Source: JABDBE01 sp049585795 (GTDB lineage Bacteria > Acidobacteriota > Terriglobia > Terriglobales > Acidobacteriaceae). Taken from it: a DNA stretch of 64,000 bases. Every line of letters starts with the position of its first letter. Position 1 is the first letter of the stretch. The position numbers and the translations under genes are program-made. The notes beneath the pieces are model-generated. The model was not told the DNA's origin. It was given only the letters and a program-made list of their open reading frames with translations, and searched no databases. The DNA is taken from positions 1-64,000 of the forward strand of contig JBAVAQ010000017.1 in NCBI GenBank assembly GCA_049585795.1. Direction: 5' to 3'. This document shows, piece by piece, positions 41,780-50,406 of the stretch.

Positions 41780-42065
41780 TCCGACAGTTTCAAAGGGATC
41801 AACAAAGACCGCCCTGCAATCAATCAGTAATCATATCAAGCGAGGGAAGAAGAACATCTCGGGAGCGAGAATTAGGCTGAGGGCGGTGGCCAAACTAGCT
41901 CGCGCAACACTTAGGGCATCTGCAGGGTGGTGGCAGAACCACGGAACCCGGAATAGAGTCGCTGGATTTAGAGCCTTACAAGTCTTACGGCCGTCCGTGG
42001 GGGGCTAACCGGAATACGCGCGAATGGCTTCGGTCGCGGTTTTCTCACCAAATCGCCGCACAGGG

Positions 42066-43526
42066 CTACGTTTCCAGTTGTCTCCCCTGTTCGACGATTA
42101 ACTGCAGCAGCGCCTCAATCTCTTCCTCCGACGTAGTTGGATTCATGCAGGTCAGCTTGAGGCATTGCCGGCCGCGTACGCGCGTGTGCCCAACCACGGC
42201 GACTCCGCGTTCCAACAACCGCTGTCGCAAAGTGGCATTCAAACGATCGTCATCGACCTCAAAGCCGGAACGATAGCGGAATACCACGCAACCGTACTCT
42301 GGCTTATGCACCAGCTCCAGCGCGGGACTACGCCGAATAAAACTGGCGGCATGAGCGGCGAGCTCGATCGTACGATCCACCATCTTGCCAAATTTTTCCC
42401 TTCCCAAGACTTGAAACGAGAACCACAGCTTTAAAGCATCGAAGCGCCGTGTGGTCGCTAGCGATTTGTTCACCAGATTCGGAACTCCAGCTTCTTCATC
42501 GCTCTCCGGATTCAGATAGTCAGCATGGATTTCAAGATGCCGCAACTGGCCGGCATCACGCACCAGGAGCGCCGCGCAACTAATGCACTGCCAAAATTCC
42601 TTGTGAAAATCCATGCCGATTGAGTCGGCGCGCTCCAGCCCACGCAACCGCTCGCGATGCCGATCAGAGAGCAGCAGAGCCGAACCGTAAGCCGCATCCA
42701 CATGAAACCAGGCTCCCGCTTGTTTCGCCAACGCGGAAATTTCCGGCAGCGGATCGATGGAACCGAAATCGGTCGTACCCGCAGTTGCTACGATTGCTGC
42801 GGGAATCAATCCTCTTTCCTGTAACTGTGTCAGCGATTCTTTCAGCGCCTTCGGGATCACCCGAAAGGCCTCGTCGACTGGCACTCTAATGACCGCGCCC
42901 GTCCCTAAGCCGAGTTGGTAGGCTGACTTCTCGACGGTGAAGTGGGCGACTTCCGAACAAAGAAAACGAAGCCGGGATGCGTCGGCAGGCAGGCCATCAC
43001 GCTGCACTTGCCGGTTCCAGTGCGAACTGATGCACGCGTCGCGTGCAAGGAGCAAGGCCATGAAGTTCGATTGCGTCCCTCCTGCAGTAAATATCGCGTC
43101 CGATCCGGATGCCAGACCCGCTTCTTCACACAACCAACGCGTAACTGCGAGCTCCAGCATGGTGGCAGCGGGAGACTGATCGAAGGAATCCATCGACTGA
43201 TTCAAAGCGGAAATGACGACTTCGGCTGCTAAGGAAGCGATGAGCGGCGGGCAATGAAGATGGGCGACTGTGTTGGGATGCGTAAGCGCAACCGAATGCG
43301 CAATGATCGTTCGCACTTTACCCAAGACCTCATCGATTGGAGATCCACGCTGTGGCAGGACATTCCCGCCAAGCACTGCAGCCAGCTCCGCCGGACTTTT
43401 TCCGCTGTACGGATGAGTGGGAAAAGCATCCAACAGCGCTTCTACCATTTTCGCAATACTGTCGCGATACGATGACGTGCCCTTTGGTGTAAGAAATTCT
43501 TCGGCGAAGTTCGCTGCCTGGCTCAT
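42066..43526 (-). CDS. PLP-dependent group II decarboxylase
   Basis: About 486 residues of the pyridoxal-dependent decarboxylase (DDC/diaminobutyrate/glutamate) family. The PLP-binding lysine is in DSIGMDFHKEFWQ, the substrate-pocket His/Asp in VDAAYGSALL, and the N-terminal HPNTVAHLHCPPLIASL matches the family. The frame is open to 43763, but MSQAANFAEEF (43526) is the natural start. Family substrates include 2,4-diaminobutyrate, tyrosine, aspartate and aromatic L-amino acids; the choice cannot be made from the sequence. It is divergent from the CoA-ligase gene across 169 bp. Confidence 0.85.
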   Translation of the reverse strand: MSQAANFAEEFLTPKGTSSYRDSIAKMVEALLDAFPTHPYSGKSPAELAAVLGGNVLPQRGSPIDEVLGKVRTIIAHSVALTHPNTVAHLHCPPLIASLAAEVVISALNQSMDSFDQSPAATMLELAVTRWLCEEAGLASGSDAIFTAGGTQSNFMALLLARDACISSHWNRQVQRDGLPADASRLRFLCSEVAHFTVEKSAYQLGLGTGAVIRVPVDEAFRVIPKALKESLTQLQERGLIPAAIVATAGTTDFGSIDPLPEISALAKQAGAWFHVDAAYGSALLLSDRHRERLRGLERADSIGMDFHKEFWQCISCAALLVRDAGQLRHLEIHADYLNPESDEEAGVPNLVNKSLATTRRFDALKLWFSFQVLGREKFGKMVDRTIELAAHAASFIRRSPALELVHKPEYGCVVFRYRSGFEVDDDRLNATLRQRLLERGVAVVGHTRVRGRQCLKLTCMNPTTSEEEIEALLQLIVEQGRQLET

Positions 43527-43695
43527 GTCAGAATCATAGACGCGGGAATTGGGAAGTGCACTCCGTCGTGGAGACTCGGGGCCTTTGACGAACGATAAGT
43601 GCCTCCGACTCTTTCGCCCTGCGTTATGGGCATGGATTGAACCCGACACTGTCCTCACTCGCGTGTTATACTCCCGCTCCGTTACGCAGATTCGT

Positions 43696-45330
43696 ATGTC
43701 CAGATTCACTCTAAGCCCGGAGAAACTTGCACAGCCGCTGACGAATTTGCCCGAGAAATTCAACGTCGCAACCTATTTTGTGGATCGCAATATCCTCGAA
43801 GGACGTGGGGAAAAGACCGCGATTGAGCGCGGCGACGAACGGGTGACCTACCGGCAACTACTAGAGCGGACGAACCGCGTCGGCAACGCGCTTCGCCAAC
43901 TCGGGGTACGCGGCGAAGAGCGGGTCTTGCTTTTGCTTTTGGACACTCCAGAGTTTCTTTACTCGTTCTTTGGAACGATCAAAATCGGCGCCGTGGCCGT
44001 GCCGGCTAACACGCTTCTGAAACCGCTCGAATACGAATTTCTGCTGAATGACACGCGGGCGCGAGTAGCGCTCGTGAGCGAAGCTTTGCTTCCACAACTG
44101 CAATCCATACCGCGGGAACGGCTCCGATATCTGCGAGAGATTGTGGTTGTCGGTGGATCGAGCCAATACCATTCCCTGAACGAGTTGATGGATGCTGCTT
44201 CGCCTGAGCTCGAAGCGGAATTCACCAGTAAGGACGATGCGGCTTTCTGGCTGTACTCTTCGGGCAGCACCGGCGCTCCCAAAGGGTGTGTGCATCTGCA
44301 TCACGATATGGTTGTATGTTCCGAGTTATACGCTCGAAATATTCTGAAAATGACTGAACGCGACCGCTGTTACAGCGTGGCGCGATTATTTTTTGCCTAC
44401 GGGTTGGGGAACGCCGGTTATTTTCCGTTGGGGTGCGGGGCAACGACCATTCTCTCGCCGGCGCGTCCGACGCCGGCCACGATCTACGCTGACATTGAGC
44501 GTCACCGGCCTACGCTATTCTTTTCGGTGCCCTCAAATTATGCAGCGCTGCTTGCCCACCAACGTGAAGGTGGAGAAGATTTTGACCTTTCCAGCATTCG
44601 TCACGCCATCTCCGCAGGTGAGTCTCTGCCTGCTCCGCTGTTTGAACGCTTCAAGCAACGCTTCGGGGTCGAGATTCTGGATTCGCTAGGCTCGACGGAA
44701 ACTTTGCAGATGGTGATCGCGAATCGTCCCGGCGAAGCGAAGCCCGGATCGAGCGGCAAGATCATTCCCGGATATGAGACCAGAATTGTCGATGACGATG
44801 GGCGATTGGTGGTTCCCGGAGAAATTGGCAATCTGCTGATCAAAGGAGATTCCACGTGCGCCGGTTACTGGAACCAGCAAGAGAAGACCAAGGAAACCTT
44901 CGAAGGCCACTGGTTTCGCACCGGAGACAAATATTATCAAGATGAAGAGAGCTACTTCTGGTACGCGGGGCGCGCCAATGATCTATTTAAGGTCAATGGC
45001 CGTTGGCTGAGTCCGGCCGAGGTGGAGAGCGCGTTGATTGCGCATCCAGCCGTTCAGGAGGCGGCCGTCATCGCTCGCGACGATGAGAGTGGTCTCACGA
45101 AGCCAGCGGCGTATGTAGTAATAAACAACGAGTTCAGAGCCAGCGGGCAACTGATACGGGAATTGACAGACTGGGTCGCTGAAAGAATCGGAGCCTACAA
45201 ACGACCGCGATGGATTGAGTTCTTGCCCGAGCTCCCGAAAACAGCCACCGGAAAACTGCAACGCTATAAGCTCCGTGAACTGCAAGCGCAGCATCAGAAC
45301 CCACGGGTGCCAAGTCGCTCTGAAACTTAA
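43696..45330 (+). CDS. benzoate-CoA ligase family AMP-forming enzyme
   Basis: 544 residues of the ANL superfamily with the P-loop YSSGSTGAPKGC, the A5-type motif LDSLGSTETLQM, HWFRTGDKY and the hinge plus catalytic lysine in PKTATGKLQRYKL. Spacing and the start MSRFTLSPEKLAQPLTNLPEKFN resemble benzoate/aryl-CoA ligases, which activate aromatic acids as CoA thioesters. No ring-reducing or box-pathway genes are near, so the true acid is unknown. ATG 43696 is used; the frame upstream to 43549 overlaps the divergent gene's start region. Confidence 0.85.
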   Translation: MSRFTLSPEKLAQPLTNLPEKFNVATYFVDRNILEGRGEKTAIERGDERVTYRQLLERTNRVGNALRQLGVRGEERVLLLLLDTPEFLYSFFGTIKIGAVAVPANTLLKPLEYEFLLNDTRARVALVSEALLPQLQSIPRERLRYLREIVVVGGSSQYHSLNELMDAASPELEAEFTSKDDAAFWLYSSGSTGAPKGCVHLHHDMVVCSELYARNILKMTERDRCYSVARLFFAYGLGNAGYFPLGCGATTILSPARPTPATIYADIERHRPTLFFSVPSNYAALLAHQREGGEDFDLSSIRHAISAGESLPAPLFERFKQRFGVEILDSLGSTETLQMVIANRPGEAKPGSSGKIIPGYETRIVDDDGRLVVPGEIGNLLIKGDSTCAGYWNQQEKTKETFEGHWFRTGDKYYQDEESYFWYAGRANDLFKVNGRWLSPAEVESALIAHPAVQEAAVIARDDESGLTKPAAYVVINNEFRASGQLIRELTDWVAERIGAYKRPRWIEFLPELPKTATGKLQRYKLRELQAQHQNPRVPSRSET

Positions 45331-45438
45331 GTCGAAACCCAGAACTGGTTGATGCGTAGACTTCGCCCGTTTGACACCCCTTCGCGGCGGCTCCTATACT
45401 TGCTCCGCGCCGCTAAACCCGCGTCTGGAGAGACTTCT

Positions 45439-46551
45439 ATGCTGAAACGCTTGCTGGTTTTTTCCCTGATTGTCGCCTCCGCAACCCTTGGCTTTGCGCA
45501 AGAACCTTGGAAATCTCATCAACCGAAACTCACTCCTCAAAAGAGCGGAACGACCCAGCTACTCATTGCCGTCAGTCCGGTGGACGACCGTGTGGTCTGG
45601 GCAGCCGGAACCGGCGGAACTTACGTGGTCACCACCGACGGCGGGAATACCTGGAAAGCCGCTGTCGTACCCGGCGCCGAGAAGCTGCAATTCCGCGACG
45701 TCTATGGTGTAAGCGATCAGGTCGCGTATTTGATGTCGGTTCCGAATACGTCAGGCACTACGGATTTTCGCATATACAAAACAGTCGATGGCGGCGCCAC
45801 ATGGAAGATAGAGTTCACGAACCACACGAAGAACGCATTCTACGATTGTTTTGCTTTCTGGAGTCCAAACCGGGGCGTCACGCAGAGCGACTCAGTAAAC
45901 GGAGTATTCCCCGATATTCGCACGACCAATGGGACGACGTGGCAATCGATCGCCAAGAATATGCCTCCGGCGTTGTCGGGGGAAGCCTCATTCGCGGCGA
46001 GTGGAACCTGTATCACGACCGAGGGTCGAAACAACGCATGGATCGCAACCGGCGGCGCGAGCGTCGCTCGAATCCTGGCCACGCGAGACGGCGGCGACAC
46101 CTGGAACGCTTATGACACTCCTCTCGTCAGCTCCGCCAGCGCAGGCGCGATTTCCGTGGCTTTCCGCGATTCGCAAAATGGCATCGTGGGCGGCGGCGAT
46201 TTAGCCTCAAACAAAAGCGCGGATGTGGCTACGTCGCATGACGGCGGTCAGACCTGGTCGTTGACCAACAAGCCTCCCGTGAGCGGAGCCATTTTCTGTC
46301 TCAGTTACACACAAGGCAGAGGCCACGGCCACGTTAAACAAGGAGACGGCCACGGCGACCGAACCGTTGTAATCACGGCCGAGACGGAACCGAACTACAA
46401 CTCAGGATCAGGAGCCTGGACTCCCGATGAAGGACACACCTGGATAAAGCTGCCTAAAGAAGTCAGCGGCTACTGGGCAGTTGGCTTTGCGAGTCCGCAA
46501 GCGGGATGGTTCGTAGGCAACAACGGAAAAATCCTGAAGATCAGCTTCTAA
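45439..46551 (+). CDS. exported BNR/Ycf48-like beta-propeller protein
   Basis: 370 residues with a signal peptide (LLVFSLIVASATLGFAQ) and repeated BNR/sortilin-type blades (TTDGGNTWKA, TVDGGATWKI, TRDGGDTWNA, SHDGGQTWSL, TPDEGHTWIKL). Ycf48-like proteins assist photosystem assembly, but the same propeller occurs widely as a secreted protein of unknown function in soil bacteria. ATG 45439 follows GGAGAG. A His/Gly-rich insert (GRGHGHVKQGDGHGD) near residue 290 could bind metal. Confidence 0.78.
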   Translation: MLKRLLVFSLIVASATLGFAQEPWKSHQPKLTPQKSGTTQLLIAVSPVDDRVVWAAGTGGTYVVTTDGGNTWKAAVVPGAEKLQFRDVYGVSDQVAYLMSVPNTSGTTDFRIYKTVDGGATWKIEFTNHTKNAFYDCFAFWSPNRGVTQSDSVNGVFPDIRTTNGTTWQSIAKNMPPALSGEASFAASGTCITTEGRNNAWIATGGASVARILATRDGGDTWNAYDTPLVSSASAGAISVAFRDSQNGIVGGGDLASNKSADVATSHDGGQTWSLTNKPPVSGAIFCLSYTQGRGHGHVKQGDGHGDRTVVITAETEPNYNSGSGAWTPDEGHTWIKLPKEVSGYWAVGFASPQAGWFVGNNGKILKISF

Positions 46552-46565
46552 TCGCAGTCGGAGGT

Positions 46566-46591
46566 GCGCGCTGCGTCTAGGCGCAGCGCGC
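46566..46591. terminator. GC-rich hairpin between convergent genes
   Basis: Perfect ten-base arms GCGCGCTGCG/CGCAGCGCGC with a six-base loop lie 15 bp after the propeller gene stop and 31 bp before the permease gene stop. The convergent position suggests a shared transcription stop, although no clear T-run follows on either strand. Confidence 0.5.
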
Positions 46592-46621
46592 TCGCCGGCT
46601 CTCACATTACTCCCCTATTTC

Positions 46622-47878
46622 CTACTCGTACCGCAGCGCCTCCACAGGATCCAGTCGCGAGGCTTTCATCGCAGGATAAATTCCGAAGAAGAGCCCCACG
46701 CTCATGGAAGCCGTCACCGCAGCAATGACCGCCCACAGCGGCACCGCCGAGGGCAAACTTGGCAGCAGTTTGTTGATCAGGAAACTGATTCCCGCTCCCA
46801 GGGAGACGCCGATGATTCCACCGACGCCTGTCAGGGTAATGGCTTCGGTGAGGAACTGGCGAATGATGTCCCGGCGGCGCGCGCCTATGGCTTTGCGCAC
46901 TCCGATTTCGCGGGTGCGTTCCGTGACAGACATGAGCATGATGTTCATCACCCCAACTCCACCGATGAGCAGCCCGATGGAACTGATCACCACCACCGCA
47001 ATGGCGATCGCTCCCGTGATCTGACGGAATTGGCGCGCAATCGCCTCCGAACTCGAGATAGCGAAATTGTTCGGCTTATCAATCGGAACACCTCGGCGCC
47101 GCCGTAACAAGCCGACGATTTCGTCCTCCGCTTGTGCCTTTCTGCCCGGATACGCTTGCGCGCCGATGAAGTTCTCGTCATCCTGCGGATTGTGTTTGCG
47201 GTAGGCCCCATAGGGTACGACCACAACCTTGTCCGCCGATGGGTCTTTGAAGAACTGGCCTTTGCGCTTCTCCAGCACACCGACAACCTGGTAGAACGCG
47301 CCCCCAACCTCGACGGATTTGCCCAACGGATCTTCGTCGTGGAACAGTCCCTCGGCCAGGTCATGACCGATGACCGCGACATCCATGTGATGCAGGTTCT
47401 CCGCTTCGCTAAAGAAACGGCCCTTCTCCGGATTGGCGTTGTAGACCCATTCGTACGAAGGAATGCTGCCAGTGAATTGAATCCCGTAGACCTCGTTTCG
47501 TTTGTAGCGAGCCGGCACCACGGTGATGGGCTGGCCCGGTTCCAGCCGAGGCGAGACCTCCACGGTTACATCCTTCACGTCGGGGCACTCGTCCCGGATA
47601 GCCATGGTGTCTTCCCAGGTCAGCGGTTTGCGGTTGCGTTCTTCCGCTGTGAGGTTGCCGCGAAAACCAAAGTCCCAGCGAAACACGAACAGCGTGTCGG
47701 TGCCGTACTGATCGAGAAATCCGCGAATATCCTGGTCCAGGCCAACCATGATCGAAGCGACGGCGACGATGGCCATGATCCCGATGACTACGCCCAGCAC
47801 AGTCAACAGCGAGCGTGTTTTGTGCTGGCGAAGAGAATCAAACGCCAGCCGCGTGCTTTCGCTGATTTCAATGCGCAC
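46622..47878 (-). CDS. MacB/FtsX-type ABC transporter permease
   Basis: 418 residues with a MacB-PCD periplasmic domain after the first helix (TRSLLTVLGVVIGIMAIVAVASIMVG) and three C-terminal helices of the FtsX fold (MLMSVTERTREIGVRKAIGA). Such permeases work with a MacB/LolD-type ATPase in peptide, antibiotic or lipoprotein export. It starts 28 bp after a second permease gene, so the pair may form a heterodimer. No ATPase or adaptor gene is adjacent, so the energising subunit must be elsewhere. Confidence 0.9.
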   Translation of the reverse strand: MRIEISESTRLAFDSLRQHKTRSLLTVLGVVIGIMAIVAVASIMVGLDQDIRGFLDQYGTDTLFVFRWDFGFRGNLTAEERNRKPLTWEDTMAIRDECPDVKDVTVEVSPRLEPGQPITVVPARYKRNEVYGIQFTGSIPSYEWVYNANPEKGRFFSEAENLHHMDVAVIGHDLAEGLFHDEDPLGKSVEVGGAFYQVVGVLEKRKGQFFKDPSADKVVVVPYGAYRKHNPQDDENFIGAQAYPGRKAQAEDEIVGLLRRRRGVPIDKPNNFAISSSEAIARQFRQITGAIAIAVVVISSIGLLIGGVGVMNIMLMSVTERTREIGVRKAIGARRRDIIRQFLTEAITLTGVGGIIGVSLGAGISFLINKLLPSLPSAVPLWAVIAAVTASMSVGLFFGIYPAMKASRLDPVEALRYE

Positions 47879-47906
47879 CTTTGATCCTCGTCACAAGAAA
47901 AACCAC

Positions 47907-49232
47907 TTAAATCTCAAAGCGCAGAGCTTCGATCGGATCCAGCTTGGACGCTCGGCTCGCGGGATACAGGCCGAAGAACAATCCCACGATCGTCGAGACA
48001 GCAAGCGACAAAATCACCGCGCCGATTGGCACTTGGGACGGCACCGGCGTGAACACCCTCACCAGCGTGGATAGAAGATAGGCAATAGCGATGCCCGTCG
48101 CTCCCCCCACAGCGGCCATCACCGCCGATTCCACCAGGAACTGCATCATGATGTCGCGCCTTCGCGCTCCCAGCGATTTGCGCACACCAATTTCGCGGGT
48201 GCGCTCGGTCACGCTTGCCAGCATCACATTCATAATGACGACGCCGCCGATCACCAGGAATACGGAAACCACTCCGACCATGGTCGCGGCGATGGCGCCG
48301 GTCAGGTTTTTCCATAAACTCATAATGGTGTCAGACCCCAAAATGCCAAAATTGTCATCGGCCTTGGGATCAAGGTGACGCCGCCCGCGCATCATGGTCC
48401 GCGCTTCATCCTGAGTCTCCTGCATCCACTCCGGACCGCGCGCCTGGATGTTGATAGCCAAGTCCAGGCCCTGCCCGTGTTCGCCATACCGTTTCAAGAA
48501 CGTCCGGATCGGGATATAAGTAAAATTATCCTGCGATTGTCCGAAGACGGTTCCGATCGGCTTAGCCACTCCCACCACCTGGAAGCCAGCGCCGTCAATG
48601 TAGATCGTCTTGCCAATGGGATCAACCGTGGGAAAAAGCTTTGTCGCCACGTCTTGTCCGATGAAGGTGACTTGGGCTCTGCCGTCATTATCGGCGTCGG
48701 TTATATAGCGGCCGGTTTCGGGTTCCTCGACATCCATGTCAGCGATGTTGGCCGTCACTCCACGAATATTAATGTCGTCCAGCGCTTGTGTTCCCAGGCG
48801 AACCTTGCCGTTGGTTCGCGTCTCCAGGCCGACAGCTTTCGGCAGCCTCATGCCGTCCCGCAAAGCCTCGAAGTCCTCCCAAGTGATGTTCCGATTGCGA
48901 CGCATCGCTTTGAGGAGATCCTCCTGATTGGTGATGATGGGGAAGCGCATGACGAGAAAAACATTGGAGCCGAGATTGGCAACCCGATTCTGAATGTAAA
49001 GATTGGCGCCAGTGATAATCGACACGACCAGGATGAGAACCGCTACGGACAACGTAACGCCCAGCAACGTCAGCGCAGAACGCAGCTTGTGGGCACGTAG
49101 TGCGGCCAGAGCCTCGAAGGCCGGGTCGCGGAAGGCGGCGGCGTGACGTCTGAGTTGTTTCCCAACTCGCGTGACGCTGAACTTCCGGCGCGTGTCTGCG
49201 GGTGCCTCGGCCGTCGTCGTCGTGGGGTCCAT
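47907..49232 (-). CDS. MacB/FtsX-type ABC transporter permease
   Basis: About 441 residues, same architecture as the downstream permease: first helix SALTLLGVTLSVAVLILVVSIITGANL, a MacB-PCD domain and the C-terminal MLASVTERTREIGVRKSLGA. It is its paralogue and probable heterodimer partner. ATG 49232 (MDPTTTTAEA) or 49304 are both possible; neither has a strong ribosome-binding site. The long basic cytosolic N-terminus (RRKFSVTRVGKQLRRHAAAF) is unusual for MacB permeases. Confidence 0.87.
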   Translation of the reverse strand: MDPTTTTAEAPADTRRKFSVTRVGKQLRRHAAAFRDPAFEALAALRAHKLRSALTLLGVTLSVAVLILVVSIITGANLYIQNRVANLGSNVFLVMRFPIITNQEDLLKAMRRNRNITWEDFEALRDGMRLPKAVGLETRTNGKVRLGTQALDDINIRGVTANIADMDVEEPETGRYITDADNDGRAQVTFIGQDVATKLFPTVDPIGKTIYIDGAGFQVVGVAKPIGTVFGQSQDNFTYIPIRTFLKRYGEHGQGLDLAINIQARGPEWMQETQDEARTMMRGRRHLDPKADDNFGILGSDTIMSLWKNLTGAIAATMVGVVSVFLVIGGVVIMNVMLASVTERTREIGVRKSLGARRRDIMMQFLVESAVMAAVGGATGIAIAYLLSTLVRVFTPVPSQVPIGAVILSLAVSTIVGLFFGLYPASRASKLDPIEALRFEI

Positions 49233-49429
49233 CGAATCCACACCGTAATCGTATACGATGCTCAGCCGGAAATGGTTCCCCAGACTCCCAGCGCTCAGTT
49301 CCATAAGTCTGCTGCCATGCGGTCACGTTCCTTCACTGCTCGACTTTAAAGATAGCCTGTGCGCGATTCGGGGGGCACACGCCTTTAAAAAGCTTCAAAT
49401 TGTGCCAGCTATGGGTCAAAATAGGAAGT

Positions 49430-49798
49430 ATGAAGGCAGTGCCAGAGGTCATCGAAGCCCCAGTGCCGCTCTCGCCTCGTTCACGCTTTCGGGTAGCGAT
49501 GATTCTGGCGGTGGTGGCCGATGCGCTTCAGATCATCGTGTTTCCCTTGTTCGCCGAAGGGGCGCTGTCGCCCGCCGATGATGTTCTAGACTTTGCGGTC
49601 GCGGCCGTCCTGGTTCACCTGCTCGGCTGGCACTGGGAATTTCTTCCGACTTTTTTTGCCGAACTCATACCTGGAGCCGATTTGGTTCCCTTCTGGACGC
49701 TTGCGGTTGCCAACGTCTATCGCAAATGGAAGCAGATCCCGATCACCATGGAAGAAGCGCCCGAGCAGCGCAAGGATCTTCCAAAGCTGCACAAGTAG
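49430..49798 (+). CDS. small integral membrane protein, unknown function
   Basis: About 122 residues with two or three hydrophobic segments (VAMILAVVADALQIIVFPLF; VLDFAVAAVLVHLLGWHWEFLPTFF) and charged ends. No family recognised beyond a general resemblance to small conserved bacterial membrane proteins. ATG 49430 follows AGGA at close spacing. It is divergent from the permease pair. Confidence 0.6.
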   Translation: MKAVPEVIEAPVPLSPRSRFRVAMILAVVADALQIIVFPLFAEGALSPADDVLDFAVAAVLVHLLGWHWEFLPTFFAELIPGADLVPFWTLAVANVYRKWKQIPITMEEAPEQRKDLPKLHK

Positions 49799-49987
49799 CT
49801 GTTCTGGCTTGCTACCTCGCAAAGCGACCCCCAAGCCGAGGGATTTAGCTGTTGAGGGAAGAACACGGTTCGATGTTTTTGGCAGCGTCATTAATAGAAC
49901 TTCCGCGACGCCCTAGAGGCCCGAAGATGCTGCTCTAAGCAACTGTCTGTATGGTAACGAAATCACTACTCAGCTCTAATAGCGTCC

Positions 49988-50197
49988 ATGAGTTCATCAG
50001 ACGCTCAACAAGTTTTCGCAGCCGCCTTCACCGTTTTGGAGCGCAACCAGTCTTCGAGTCGCTGCACACGCGCCAAAGCGCTCCTGGAACGCAGGATGCC
50101 ATTGCGGGCCCAGTTTGAGACCGGCGAAAGCCGCCAAAAGCGCGTTCTCGAAAATGCCGCTGACGCCTTGTCAAAATTGTGGAAGCGATCCCCCTAG
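49988..50197 (+). CDS. hypothetical 69-residue protein
   Basis: A Ser/Arg/Ala-rich, mainly helical, basic peptide without signal, membrane segment or recognised family. No ribosome-binding site precedes ATG 49988. It may be real or a chance frame; codon composition is not decisive at this length. Confidence 0.3.
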   Translation: MSSSDAQQVFAAAFTVLERNQSSSRCTRAKALLERRMPLRAQFETGESRQKRVLENAADALSKLWKRSP

Positions 50198-50242
50198 GCC
50201 ACACGTTCGGCTCAGGCGCGCCACGGCGACGGGCGGTCTTTG

Positions 50243-50277
50243 AGATTTCGGCTTGCGCAGAGATTTCGGCTTGCGCA
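50243..50277. repeat. 18-bp tandem duplication
   Basis: The unit AGATTTCGGCTTGCGCAG is followed directly by a second, nearly complete copy. It is a small direct duplication in the gap before the GH9 gene, without evident function. Confidence 0.8.
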
Positions 50278-50357
50278 CTCCCGTTCGCCTCCTAGCCCGG
50301 GCAAAAATCGACCCTGGAAAATCCGTCGCGAATGGTATAAGCTCTCACCCTAAAAGC

Positions 50358-50383
50358 AGCATTCATTCGTTTTAATGAATGCT
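50358..50383. promoter_or_regulatory. inverted repeat upstream of the GH9 gene
   Basis: Ten-base arms AGCATTCATT and AATGAATGCT enclose a six-base centre, 23 bp before the GH9 start codon. The position in the expected leader or promoter region suggests an operator or an RNA hairpin near the ribosome-binding site. No regulator gene is adjacent. Confidence 0.5.
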
Positions 50384-50406
50384 TTTATGCATCTGTGGAG
50401 TGGGAT

